Source: Leucogyrophana mollusca (taxonomy: Eukaryota > Basidiomycota > Agaricomycetes > Boletales). Taken from it: a stretch of DNA of 35,240 nt. Of the stretch, positions 20,227 to 30,773 are shown one piece after another; position 1 is the stretch's first letter, and the number at the start of each line of letters is the position of its first letter. Both the position numbers and the translations under genes were made by a program. The stretch covers positions 1 through 35,240 of the forward strand of contig MU266599.1 in NCBI GenBank assembly GCA_021014945.1. Reading direction: 5' to 3'. Below the pieces are notes generated by a model that had not been told where the DNA came from, made no database searches, and was given only the letters and a program-made list of their open reading frames with translations.

Positions 20227-21779
20227 TTAGTACGTCCGCACGACCTTCACTCTGCCAGTGGCTGTAGCACGCGCACTTGTTGCTGCTGTGTCATCTGGAT
20301 GGGGCAGTGAGGCGGAGGTTGGCGACGTCCGCGCGGAGGAGGGTAGGTGGATGGGTGTAGGTGGCCGTAGCGAATCAGCATGCTGCTCACCTCGGAGTTG
20401 ATGTCTGCGAGACCCGACTTCCTCGTCGTCTTCCTCTTCCTCCTCCTCCTCGTCATCTTCTTCTTCCACAGCATCCTGAAAAACCCAAAACATAGCCCGT
20501 GAATGCTTATACATGATGCGAGGATGATGGTGTTTCCTACCGGATCAAAGTCTTCCATTTGTCTGTCGTCCTCTTCCTCTTCCTCGTCTTCTTCGTACTC
20601 TTCATCATCTATCCACCGCCCTCGCCAATCCACCATGTCAAGCTCATCCGGGCTTTCCGGCCTTAGACGCAACCAGTGCATCCGGGGCCCCGACTTCGCA
20701 CGTTCGTTCACCTTGAAACCATATATTCGCGGCAAATAGATGTGCCCTGCCGGCCGCTTCTGGCCTCCATGCGGATTAGGGTTTACAAATGGCGACGGCC
20801 GGGAGGAGCTGCTCCCTGATCCACTGTGCGGGGACCGACCAGGCGATAAGGAAGATCCGGCGGAGGATGGAGGTTTGTAGAACGGCGCTGGTGCTAGTTC
20901 ACGGTAGCTCTGGAAGAAGAGGTGGGCGAATGTGGTCCCGAAAAAAGCCCCTACGATCCTCGGGATCAGCGTGAGTTAATTTGTGCGCGGTGTGTGAAAG
21001 GAGGACATACCGTCAACACCTTGGAAGCGACTACTCGGTGGCGCGTAGATATCATTGCAATTTGGGCAGTAGAGTTTAACGGTATCGAGTCCCGGTAAAT
21101 CGGAGCGTCCACACGGCACGACGTTGCATCCCACGCAATAGACGCGCGGACACACGCCGAATATGGCGCTTTCATATTTATCAACCTAGGTGCGGGGAGG
21201 GATCAGCATAATCTAGAGGTCTTCAGGAGAGACATGCCGACCATCGCTTGTAGGCCTGCACGCGTAAGTATGTATCGCTGGTGGACGAGCCCGTAGAGTA
21301 GCTCGGCTGATGCCTCGACTATGGAAACATCCGGTATTTTGGATGAATCTTCATCTGTTACGGTGTCGGACAATTAATCTAAGAAATGGAATGGGAGGAA
21401 CTACGTACCTGGCTCAACATCCAGCACCATTTCCATCGCTTCTTTCCAGAATGGCACCATCGCATTCAAACCCGTGAGATTGAAGTCGTCCTCGATGAAG
21501 TCTTCGGATACTTCACAAAAGTACTCATGGCCAGGCAAAGAACAGAACCAACTGATCCAGGTTAGAGTAGACGTAGGTGTAGACGATGCTAGCCAAAGCA
21601 AATGGAAGAATCAGTAGCCGTTTCCTTCGTGCCATGGCACCCGACCGGAGAAAGCTGAGATACACACTATAACCTTCCTCGACCTCTTCCATAATCTCAT
21701 CACCCTCCCCAGTAGCACTAACAGCCTCCTCGTCCTCGAGTTCGACCTGCTCTTCGTCTACCTCTGGCGGCCGCGACAT
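20227..21779 (-). CDS. CKB1: Casein kinase 2 regulatory (beta) subunit with acidic C-terminal extension
   Basis: Regulatory subunit that dimerises through a zinc ribbon and docks the CK2 catalytic subunits. Exons: 21779-21668, 21588-21409, 21354-21242, 21185-21011, 20950-20541, 20475-20227; 412 aa. Core motifs: [46 protein letters not shown] (C147, C152) and LYCPNC (C175, C178), which give the four zinc ligands, then [11 protein letters not shown] and [13 protein letters not shown]. Human CK2 beta has about 215 residues. Here the extra length comes from an acidic N-terminus, a Ser/Pro-rich insert before the last core strand (~210-260), and a tail with two runs of mostly Glu/Asp (~308-328 and 334-350). 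Five GT-AG introns of 54-79 nt. Confidence 0.96.
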
Positions 21780-22007
21780 CGTGTGTGTTCAAGCCAGGCT
21801 GAACTTGACTGTTACGTTCTTCATCCTGTGGCCTGAGTCCAGATCAATATTTAAACTCCGCTATCCGGCCACCAAAATCCTCGATTTCTTCCTGGACAGC
21901 AAACGAACAAGGAGATAAAATTTGGCTAAGGGGAAGGGGAGTTCTATGAGGCTCCGGCCGTACTCCAAGGGTCTAGGAAGAATATACCGCTTGCATGGGT
22001 GCATAGC

Positions 22008-23432
22008 TCATGAAACTTGAAAGCTGCATGTCACCTGCTCTCTCACCCCACCCGCCCAGAAAGACGACCCCATAATGATAAGAAGCAATAGTTGTCCTGT
22101 CATCCAGCTGACGATAACGTAGAACCAAGCCTTCCAGCCCTGTAAAGTGACCACCTCCGCGGCAAATGTGCTCACGGTAGTCAAACAACCGCAGTACCCA
22201 TCTCCTAGACCCTGTAGCAAAGAGCAGGCGTTAGGAGATACGGCTGATGGTATGCCTTGCAGAACATGGAGCATCCCGAGCAGCGCGGTACCAAAGGCAT
22301 TTGCCACGAATGTTCCAAGCGGAATGGTTTTCATGCGCGGATTCAAGTTTATGGAAAGCAGGTATCGAGTTAATGTTCCGGGGTATGAGAATAGGAGTGC
22401 AGCGGTCGCTTGGTGGCGGAAATTGGCTGGCAGGAGGAAGTATGCAGGAAACGTAGCTGCATAGGTGAGGACAGCAATTGCAGTGAGTGTGTAGCGGACA
22501 TTTTTAGATGGTGTTCGTGGGGCCGGTACGTATGGCAGAATCAGTCCCCCGATGTGCACGCCAAACAACAGGGACGAGAGTGACAATACGAGGGTGACCC
22601 ATGTCTTCGTCACGCCATCTATCGCCTAGGGACGTAAAAGATAAGAAATCGCAAGCTTACAGTTGTCTCAATATGATTTAGACCAATACTCACGTCGCGA
22701 AGGCCATTCCGATTGAATTGGCCAGTGTTGACCCACGAGTCAAACACGTCGACCTGCCATCCAGAAAATGTGGTTAAGGAGCCGCAGAACCCTGCATCAT
22801 GCCCGATATCAGTATTGTCCACAATGTCGTGGCAAACCTAGATTTTACCGGTCGTCATTGCGGTGTACAAAGGTCCATAGCTGTGAACAGTCAGCATACA
22901 ATCGGACAGAAAGAGGGGACGGATCGCACAATCTGCCAAACGGCCCTTTCATTGATAGGCCGATTCCCATTATGAAACAGCCAGTCGCTTGAATGTATGC
23001 CAATGGGAAAACACTTTCACCGTTGTAAGTCACAAGGGCCTGTAAACCCAGCCTCGCCAGGACACCGAAGATCGAGGCAGGCATAAGAAGAGCGAGGACA
23101 TGGATGGAATACGGATGGTAGATCTTCGCAGGAGGTAGCTCTTCTACGTCACCCGGGGGTTGATCAATAGTGGCGAGGGACTCCGCGCTACCAATGGATT
23201 CATGGTGAGCGATAACGGAGCCCACACCAGAACGACGTCGTTCAGTGTGGGTCATATGCAAGGAAGGCTTCTCCGACGTCGCATAGTTATCGTTCTTTGA
23301 CGAGATAGATTGCGAAGTTGAAGGGACATTGCTGTCTGCTGTGTTTCCCCCGCTGGTAGGGCCCAGAGGGTTATTGGCGTCCGAGGTCAAATTCCTGTTC
23401 ATGATCAGCTTGCGCAGGTTTGGATTTCCCAT
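22008..23432 (-). CDS. FEX1: Fluoride export protein FEX (two-domain CrcB family)
   Basis: Fungal fluoride channel of the plasma membrane; eukaryotic FEX fuses two CrcB-like halves in one chain. Exons: 23432-22930, 22880-22849, 22791-22694, 22625-22008; 416 aa (yeast Fex is 375). The first ~110 residues are polar, Ser/Asn-rich and probably cytosolic. Each half then carries its CrcB signature: GFCGSLTTFSGWQVD in the first, assembled across intron 2, and GYCGCLTTVSTFAAEV in the second. TFVANAFGTALLG and PLAYIQATGCFIMG are the paired Asn/helix segments of each half; the first half has Thr-Gly where Asn is common. Introns are 49, 57 and 68 nt, GT-AG. It lies 228 bases downstream of CKB1 start on the same strand. 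Confidence 0.95.
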
Positions 23433-24168
23433 TGTGGCTCAGTTTTGCTTCCGTCCACTCAGTCTGCGCTCAGACCACGCGTATATGTCCAGGCATTAAT
23501 TTCTCACTTATAAAGCTACATGAAGTTGCGTTTCAGGAGAAATATCGGATTGACCACCGCACCGATAAAGTAGAGTCCTGGTGTGCATATGTGCTACAAG
23601 AAAATGTAAGAAAGGCGCGAAGCATCACCTTACAGAGGAAAGCGGGACTTGGAGTGCCACCATCAGCAAGGGAAGCATTATAACCCTCATCTCCATAACA
23701 GAAGGGTATTCTCGGTCCTCGCCATTTGGCAGGTCAACGTCGAAAGCTGACTGGCTGCCCACCTGGGTTTAGATAGACCTGGATGTAAGATGAAGAAGAA
23801 AAAAATAAACAGGCCACATTGGGGTATCTATATCGTGACCATCGCCTTAGGGCAGGTCATTCATATTTGCCCATCCCGCCATGATTGCCTTCATGATCCT
23901 ATAGGCTATAGCACGTCCATCAGACTTGGATCGGACAGTCTTTTACCTTCTGATGGGTTCATAGACTCGGAGTCGACCATTACTCTTCGTAGTTTCCTGC
24001 TTCTAGAGGAAGGAAGTCGGACGTCTCCACTGAATCGCCCTTTTCCTCGCAGTCCCACGGCTGGTGTATTTTCAGCGCGCTAGGGATCAAGGGAATATCC
24101 CAGATCGTCGACCTTGCTTTTCGATCTGTAGCTGAAGCCTTCTGAAGCGCTTTAGCCTGGCAGGAAGA
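23433..24168. promoter_or_regulatory. Divergent intergenic region, FEX / DUF7704 gene
   Basis: About 735 bases between divergent genes, the longest promoter region in the gene-dense part. Short frames on plus (for example 23790-24083) show no known domain. No structure like the bacterial fluoride riboswitch was identified. Confidence 0.45.
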
Positions 24169-24771
24169 ATGCAGCGCCCCACATCTGCCATTCCTGACTT
24201 CTACTATGCCTTATTTGCCTTCTACGAACCGGCATTAACATTGTTGGGATTTATCGGGGCCATGTATGACCCAGTCGCGGTAAGCGTCAAAATCCTTCCG
24301 CCTACCCATACGTGTTTATTCTTGCCTCTCTAGACTCACAATACCCAAGCCCCCTGGCCCGTAGAGAGCGGCCCTCCTGACATCTTGCCAAAGGCCTCCA
24401 TCGTAACTGTTATTCAACTCGCGCACGTTTGCGCCCTTATGGGCGTAGTTAATTTTTTTGTCTTGACCGCCATTCGCAAGCACTTGGTCACGCAGCCCGC
24501 GCTACAGGAGAAGATCACCAGATCGCTCATGTTTCCTCTACTTGCTGGGGACGTCCTTCATTTATATGTCACACTGTGGGCTTTGGGTGATGAGCGGTGG
24601 GATGTAGCCAATTGGAGCCCCATGCTTTGGACGACTGTGATATTAGGTTTCAGTCTGATGATCCCCCGGATTATGTGGCACCTGGGGATCTGGAGGTATG
24701 TCGATGGGAGGGATGGGAGAGATGTGAAGAGTGGTCCACCACCACCTGCGATCACCGATGAGAAGAACTAG
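24169..24771 (+). CDS. DUF7704-like integral membrane protein
   Basis: Small membrane protein of unknown function. Exons: 24169-24279 and 24334-24771 with one 54-nt GT-AG intron; 182 aa. The N-terminus IPDFYYALFAFYEPALTLLGFIGAMYDP resembles the start of fungal DUF7704 proteins, where a first helix leads into a proline-containing loop. Three further hydrophobic segments follow (from IVTVIQLAHVCALMG, MFPLLAGDVLHLY and LWTTVILGFSLMIPR), and the tail is short and polar. Family assignment is from memory of the pattern and is tentative; presence of a four-helix membrane protein is clear. Confidence 0.8.
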
Positions 24772-25027
24772 ACAGTCGAGGCGTCAATAACCATTATTTC
24801 TCTTCATTTATATCGAGGATGTCAACGGTTTCTTTCTGTGCAACATACTACACATACCCAATTTACACTCGTACGTTCATTCTACTGTAGAAATCTTTGA
24901 TCACAAATACAGACAGAGCCCGTAGGACTAGGGTATACATACATTGACAAGCTCGAAATACAGCTCCTTTCATCTCGTCCCAAAATAATCAGCGATGAGG
25001 TCCGCACGCCCTAACATCGTGTTACAC

Positions 25028-27887
25028 CTAGTATGGGCTATTTACAATGTTTGAGCGACTCCGCAAACCGGTCGAAGGAGTCGCAAGGGAGGTACGAGTG
25101 GGTCGCTTGAGATTCTTCTTGTTAATTGCAAGGACGTTGTTTTGCAAGGCGACAATCTATAAGACGGAAACCTGGTTAATAATAGCTCTAGGAAATTCAA
25201 ACGAGAAGCGGTCACAATTTCTTTATCGTCACCGAATTTGAAGTTGTCTTGAACAACCATGTCCTCGTACTTCTTGATCTCGTATTTGTCGAGTTGCCCC
25301 TTCTTCACCTTGGCGAAGTCCCAAGCGATGACATACTGGCCGGTCGCTGTGACTATGGCGTTCTCTTCCTGGCCCTCCCCAGTGTTAAATCTGAAAGCCA
25401 AATCAGAGCAGCTCACATGTGCCTGATACAATGAACTTACCGAGCGGTGGCGAAGTTTATATCGTGATTCATATATGCGACGTGCTCCGCTCGAAGTTGC
25501 AGCCTGCGCGGCATGGGCTTCGCATTGGCGGGGAAGCTGCGATCGAAACCCAAGTTCCCGGCATAGCGTCCTTCTCCGATCAGGGTGTCGATAAGAAGCA
25601 AGTATGTCTTCGTTGTAGCAACAATCCAGCGTCCATTGGCAGTGACGTCGATACCGAGGATAGGATCTCCCAGAGGAGGCAGAGCCGTCTTCGCGTTCTT
25701 GCCAATGGAATCGAAGAGCCGGATATCGCCTTTTTCGCTGGCGACGGCAAGCTTCCCGCTCTCCGTTGTTGCGACACCAGAGAACTTATTCTTACTGACA
25801 TACTGTTTGTACTGACTGTCCACCATCTTGTTACCGGAGATGCGAGGGTCGACGCGGAAGAGAGCATTATGCGATGCTCCAACCAACGTTTGTTCCCTGG
25901 TTGTCTGCGCAAATTTGTTATCGGGCGCGATGTGGTCCACTGTGATGTCGTCATGGATTTTCCACTCTTCCACCACTTTGCCGCGTTCAATATCCATATT
26001 GTAAAGAGAGTGAGGTTCCAACGGGTTCATTAAAATCATCTTTGAGTCTTGATCGTGTAACATGACCTACAGGTGGCTCCGGTGATTAGGCAGGTTCTCC
26101 GAGAAGTGAAAAGATATGATTACCTCGTGCGGTTTGAACTCTTTCCCCTTCGGCGTGGCGATCTTGCTGATGGTGGCATAATATTTGACTTGATTGTCTC
26201 CGGAGTGATTAAAGACGCCAATGTTGTTGCCTCGCACAACATATGATCTGTCACCCTTGTATCCCACCGTGAGCTGGGAATTACGCTCCCCTTGCCCGAG
26301 TGGTGGAACAACATCGTCTTCGTCCTCCTCCTCCCCCTCGGAATCGCTTGGCTCTGGAAATTAACGCGTCAGCGGACGACAACGCCTCTCGGCTGATATC
26401 CTACCTTCTTCAGGGTCCAATTCAGACTCTACCTCATCTTCGTCTTCCTCCTCGTCCTCCACATCTCGCATTTCAACATCCTCGGCGCCAGAGCTCATTA
26501 CGTACGCTTGTTCATCAGCCTGGTACCGAACAATTAATGATATGGCCACATAAAATTGTAGACTTTGTACCTTAACTTTGCTGAAGGGTGAACGATGTAA
26601 AGCCTCCCATGTGCAACTCATAAAGGCCTGCTTGAAAGCGACGAAGGCCTCGGTAGTTTGGAAAGAGCACGCCCAACTTTCATGCTGCCCGTTGTTGTTG
26701 TAGTTCCATGTCAACGACAGCGTCTTTTGTGCCCAACGCGGATTCATGTCCGAGGTGATTTTGTGTGCCACCACGTCTCCGTCATCGGCGGTTGCCATGA
26801 GCCAATAGTTATAGTCCCCATTGGTTCGCTCCACGATTTTGATGACGAGCAGATCATCGCGCTCATTCACGAATCCTTCGGCGTCAAAATCCCACTTAAA
26901 CAGGTGGCCCTCTTGAGCCGTCATTGCAGGAAGCGAAGCACTTTGGAAAGGGGCTTTGGTCTTGGGAACTCTTGTTGTTGTCGACGATCGTGGGGGGCTC
27001 TGCGTCACAGAAGAGTTACCAACAGAGAGGTTGCCCATAGCCTCCGAGAGGGCTTCGGGATCTGTGTGCCCCTTGTGTGGCTGTCGGTTCACAGCTTTCC
27101 CTTTGGCCTTTGTTGGAGCAGGAGGTCTATTGATGTCGTTAGTGAGGGCATGTCGTCATGGTGACTGGCGGTGCTCACTGCCATATGAACTGATCTAGAT
27201 CAGCATCTCGGGTGGCGTCTGCGCTGATCTTGTACTTGCGTTCGTACATGGCACGATACATGCAGGTCTCGAAGAACGCTCGAGTCGGCTCATTTGCATT
27301 GGCGGCAACAAATTCGTACAATTCATCCACGTCTCCGTCAAGGTCACGCCATATGAAGGTCGGCTCCCCATCTGTTTCTCCAGATCTAAATTCAAGTTCT
27401 TCACTGACCAAGAATACTCTTTCTTCATCAGCTGTGCGAGCGGTAAATCTGAGAATCCGAACATCAAAATAGAGGTGCTGACTTACTTTCATCTTCATCC
27501 TCTAATAGCTCTTGGTCACCATCTTCGTAGACCCGAGTAATAACCAACTGAAAGTTATGCTCGATGGCAGGTACGCGTCGAACGGTAGCCATGGCTTCAT
27601 TGTATCTGAAGCCATAAGTCAGAAAGGATACGATGTACACCATCAATCAAGCATACATGCATTCCCTGGATGATCGTATGTTCCCCGGGCGGACCAGATA
27701 CAGCTGACCCATCTCGATCTTTACCACTTCGGCGGCATTGGGATCCTCTGCCAAAGAGTCAGCGGACTATGATCGACAATGAACGTTCTGACTTACGCCA
27801 GACCTTTCCGATAACTATCCACGGTAAATTAGTGCGTGTAAATTGGAGTCAGGAGTCTCGGTACTTACGACTCCTGAAGATGTTCAT
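25028..27887 (-). CDS. VID27: Vid27-like protein
   Basis: Cytoplasmic protein family linked in yeast to vacuole import and degradation of fructose-1,6-bisphosphatase; molecular activity unknown. Exons: 27887-27869, 27814-27797, 27747-27657, 27605-27487, 27431-27179, 27126-26571, 26519-26405, 26353-26124, 26066-25441, 25390-25216, 25156-25028; 776 aa (yeast 782). N-terminal MNIFRS leads into MGQLYLVRP and ECIYNEA. The central acidic region (~435-475) matches the acidic break in yeast Vid27. The C-terminal WD-like propeller is strongly conserved: MDIERGKVVEEW, QTLVGASHNALFRVDPR, FSGVATTESGKLAVASEKGDI, FNTGEGQEENAIVTATGQYVIAWD and DNFKFGDDKEIIVAL. The first two coding exons are only 19 and 18 nt. 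All ten introns (49-59 nt) keep frame. It converges with the DUF7704 gene. Confidence 0.96.
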
Positions 27888-28041
27888 TGTGGCAGTGAAA
27901 GAGAGCTTGGAGGGGAGGCGCGATGTGATGAGTCGCGTGACAGTCACGTCACACATAGACGCGACCTAGTCGTGTCACGCTCAGAGTCGAGCACACTGAG
28001 TTCTCATCCATAACTAAGTAGTGCAACACGAAAAACACACG
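27888..28041. promoter_or_regulatory. Compact divergent promoter, VID27 / small gene
   Basis: Only 154 bases separate two divergent start codons, so both 5' untranslated regions and core promoters must overlap here. It contains several CGTCACG/GTGACAG-like and GTCGCG-type sequences (27930-27975) that could be CRE-like sites; which factor binds is unknown. Confidence 0.5.
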
Positions 28042-28488
28042 ATGTCCGCTCGATTGTCAACCTCGCCTGTAAGACCTGATCCCTTAGGTAAGTATAATAG
28101 CGATGTGAGCTTTACGAATATAATTAAGAGAATTATACACGCACCTAGACGACCCATCCGTCCACACTGGACGTTTGACACCAGACTTGAGGAGGCGCGG
28201 GCAGAGCAGTTTTGCAGAGGTCAGTCTGATGGGCTGCTATCGATTTTATGTTGCAACTGATATATCAATTAACAGAATGATGACACTACCTCGCCCACTT
28301 CCGCCACAATATCCGAGTCTGGAGGCAGCTTCTATCGAATGAACGAGCCCCCGCGCCCTACTCTACACCACTATCCCGTGACCTTGAATACTTCGCGCAA
28401 AGTCACTATACGTTCAGATCCTGCGCTAGTGACTTGTTTCGACCCAGCAGATAAAGAGCTCCATGAACTGTGGGCCCCCAAGCAATAA
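28042..28488 (+). CDS. Small conserved-looking protein, function unknown
   Basis: Not recognised. Exons: 28042-28087, 28131-28219, 28276-28488; 115 aa. Introns of 43 and 56 nt are GT-AG and restore one continuous frame, which argues for a real gene although no single open frame shows it. There is no membrane segment or obvious targeting peptide. The C-terminal third has the look of a conserved motif: RKVTIRSDPALVTCFDPADKE followed closely by LWAPKQ and the stop. The middle is rich in Ser, Thr and Pro. It shares a short divergent promoter with VID27. Confidence 0.72.
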
Positions 28489-28907
28489 CGTTATCGCATG
28501 GTTTTTATTGCCAGATAAACTTCCCCTGTATAGTTTTTCATGCATGTGTAGCCGAGCCCTTACACGTTCCAAGCCACTGACCAATGCACTCCCTTTGCTG
28601 TGTGTAAGCGGCGATCTCGGGCGACTTCAGCCTATGAGTATTTTCCGTATGAGGCCACCCGGCGGGACACCTCGGGACCCATTATCCCTTCCGACGGGGG
28701 ACCCACTGGAACAGGTGTGTTCGTAACACTTCGTATGAATCGTATCTATGTATGTACTGACTTCAAAATGAACTTGAAAGCCGTGGTTGACGAACGCCGA
28801 ACAGTTTGTAATTCACCGTGGTGGCCGTGTTTGGCAGGAAAGGTACGTGTATTTTTATATATAACTGCTCTTCTGGCTGGATACCATCCTCGAAACGCTT
28901 GACCTCC
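28489..28907. other. Spacer upstream of the first RTA1-like gene
   Basis: About 420 bases, holding the 3' end of the small gene and the promoter of the first RTA1-like gene. A TATATAACTG stretch near 28856-28865 lies ~45 bases before the start codon and could serve as a TATA element. Confidence 0.4.
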
Positions 28908-30228
28908 ATGCTTCCCCCTGCTGGAAGAGTCATTTTGCTACTTCTTCCATTCCTTTCGTTTCTGAGTGCAAATGCCCGAGCAGCCTCAACAGGTGTAGGA
29001 CCTCCGTCCGATCCTTTCCTAGATCCAAAGGATGACATGTATAACCCGCTGAGATACATAGCTTCCAATGTCCTCACAGGAATTGCGTTCGGTCGGTCTC
29101 TCCGTTTAGATTAGTTGTAAGTTTCTAACGGTCGGTGTGTCCAGCCTTGGTGCTTCTTGTAGCATTTATCGAGACTTACTGGGTAAAGCGATACGGGGCC
29201 AAATGGATGCTGGCCATGGTGATTGGAGAGTACAGTGAGTTATGAGGCTGTGGTACATCCTTCTCGATTGCTCTCTCAAACAAAGCACACAGCCTACGCG
29301 GCCGGGTTTGGCTGCCGTTTTGGTCTACACTATCACCCGGACTCGGAGTCTATTTATATCGCTGAATACCTATTCATCGTGCTATCCGTGAGTTGATTTT
29401 GCCTTTTGGATAATGTTGCGCTGATCAGTTCGCAGCCCTGTGCGTTTATCGCAGCCAACTATGTTCTCCTCGGTCGCCTGTCGAGTTACATTGGTTGCAC
29501 GGACCATGTCATGCTGCCAGCACGGCGGCTTACCATCATCTTCGTCAGCTCGGATATTACAACATTCTTAATACAAGTACCAGCGAATTATCCGTTTGTT
29601 GTATAGATATCTGACAACTACACCAGGCGGCAGGAGGCGGGCTGACCGTTTCGCATAATCCCACAAGCGCATTGAACGGGTCGCATGTACGTTTGAATGG
29701 GCCCCTTTTCAGCGATTACGTTTTTTTACATTGAATCTTGCTCTCCTAGATCTTCCTTGCAGGACTTGTACTGCAACTAGCCTCCTTCCTAACGTTTAGC
29801 TGCATCTACACGAGGTTCCTTTACAAAGTATATACACAAGAACACCACGTCTGGACAGCACATGCAGGACAACCATGGCATCGCGATTGGCGGACGCTGG
29901 CCGCTGCATTGACCCTCAGCTGCCTCGGCATACTTGTACGTTTTGTTCTATCAGCTGTCAATATCTATGCTGCTTACTAGTCTGGGGACGCCAGATCCGT
30001 TCTGCCTATCGTGTGGCGGAACTTTCGCAAGGATTTCAAGGGTACCTTGCCACCACGGAAGCATTTTTCTACGGTCTCGATACCCTTCCACTTTTTATCG
30101 CCATCTCGGTCTACGTTCCTTTCTGGCCTGGAAAATTCATTCCCCGGGACTCCGGCCTGTTCCTGAAAGACTCGCAAGCTAGCAGCATAGAAAACAAAGA
30201 CATTTCCCCAATCCAATCCTCCGCATAG
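28908..30228 (+). CDS. RTA1-like lipid-translocating exporter, tandem copy 1
   Basis: Seven-helix fungal membrane protein of the RTA1/RSB1 family, associated in yeast with sphingoid-base export and resistance to 7-aminocholesterol. Exons: 28908-29091, 29145-29234, 29293-29387, 29436-29576, 29627-29686, 29750-29935, 29995-30228; 329 aa. A hydrophobic leader (VILLLLPFLSFLSANARA) may be a signal peptide. Family motifs: ETYWVKRYGAKWMLAMVIGEY, AAGFGCRFGLHYHP, CAFIAANYVLLGRL, FVSSDITTFLIQAAGGG, FLAGLVLQLASF, AYRVAELSQGFQGYL and FYGLDTLPLF. Introns are 48-63 nt and GT-AG. It is followed 545 bases later by a paralogue with the same gene structure. Confidence 0.95.
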
Positions 30229-30773
30229 ATGCTCTAGGATCGCAGAACCTCCATGCCACGCATTTGAACTGGTACATCAATACCATAAGAAAGTTGCCCG
30301 GCGAGGTAGCTTACATATATACTTACGTGTCATCGGAAACCGGACGTTCTTGGTGCGCTTTGCAATACCGTGATATAGAGTTAGCGCCCACACTATTCTA
30401 CAACACGTTAAATTTACATGGAGCTTTCTTCAACTGCGTCCTTCGATCACTTGGCTCCGGGGTGCAGAAAGTGTTCGGAATATGCTCGGGATTTGCTTGA
30501 GTTGGATTGAGTGTATGTCCACGGGAAACGACTACTCTTATCAGTGAAACCGGAGTACCTTTTGGGTGCTCAAGCGCTCATCCCACGTCAAGCCACGTCC
30601 CATGTGCTATATCACTGCGTGCCTGTCCGACGGCTGTCAGCGGAGGAAGGATTCATGCCTAGCGGCTCCGAGTCCATGCCTCGGCTCTTTCACTTGGGGA
30701 TGAGTGTTATCCCCTCCTGCACTCACACTGCACAGAAAGCCCTCATTGCTCGTGCTCCAGCGTTCTCTCAGTA
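30229..30773. other. Spacer between the two RTA1-like genes
   Basis: About 545 bases. No remnant of a third copy, repeat or other gene was recognised. It should contain the first copy's 3' end and the second copy's promoter. Confidence 0.45.

Noticed and set aside
23433..24168. Fluoride riboswitch upstream of FEX
   Set aside because: That riboswitch is known from bacteria and archaea, and I could not find its conserved core here.
25419..26033. Long plus-strand frame (204 codons) opposite VID27
   Set aside because: It is the antisense of the strongly conserved Vid27 propeller exon; no family resemblance of its own.
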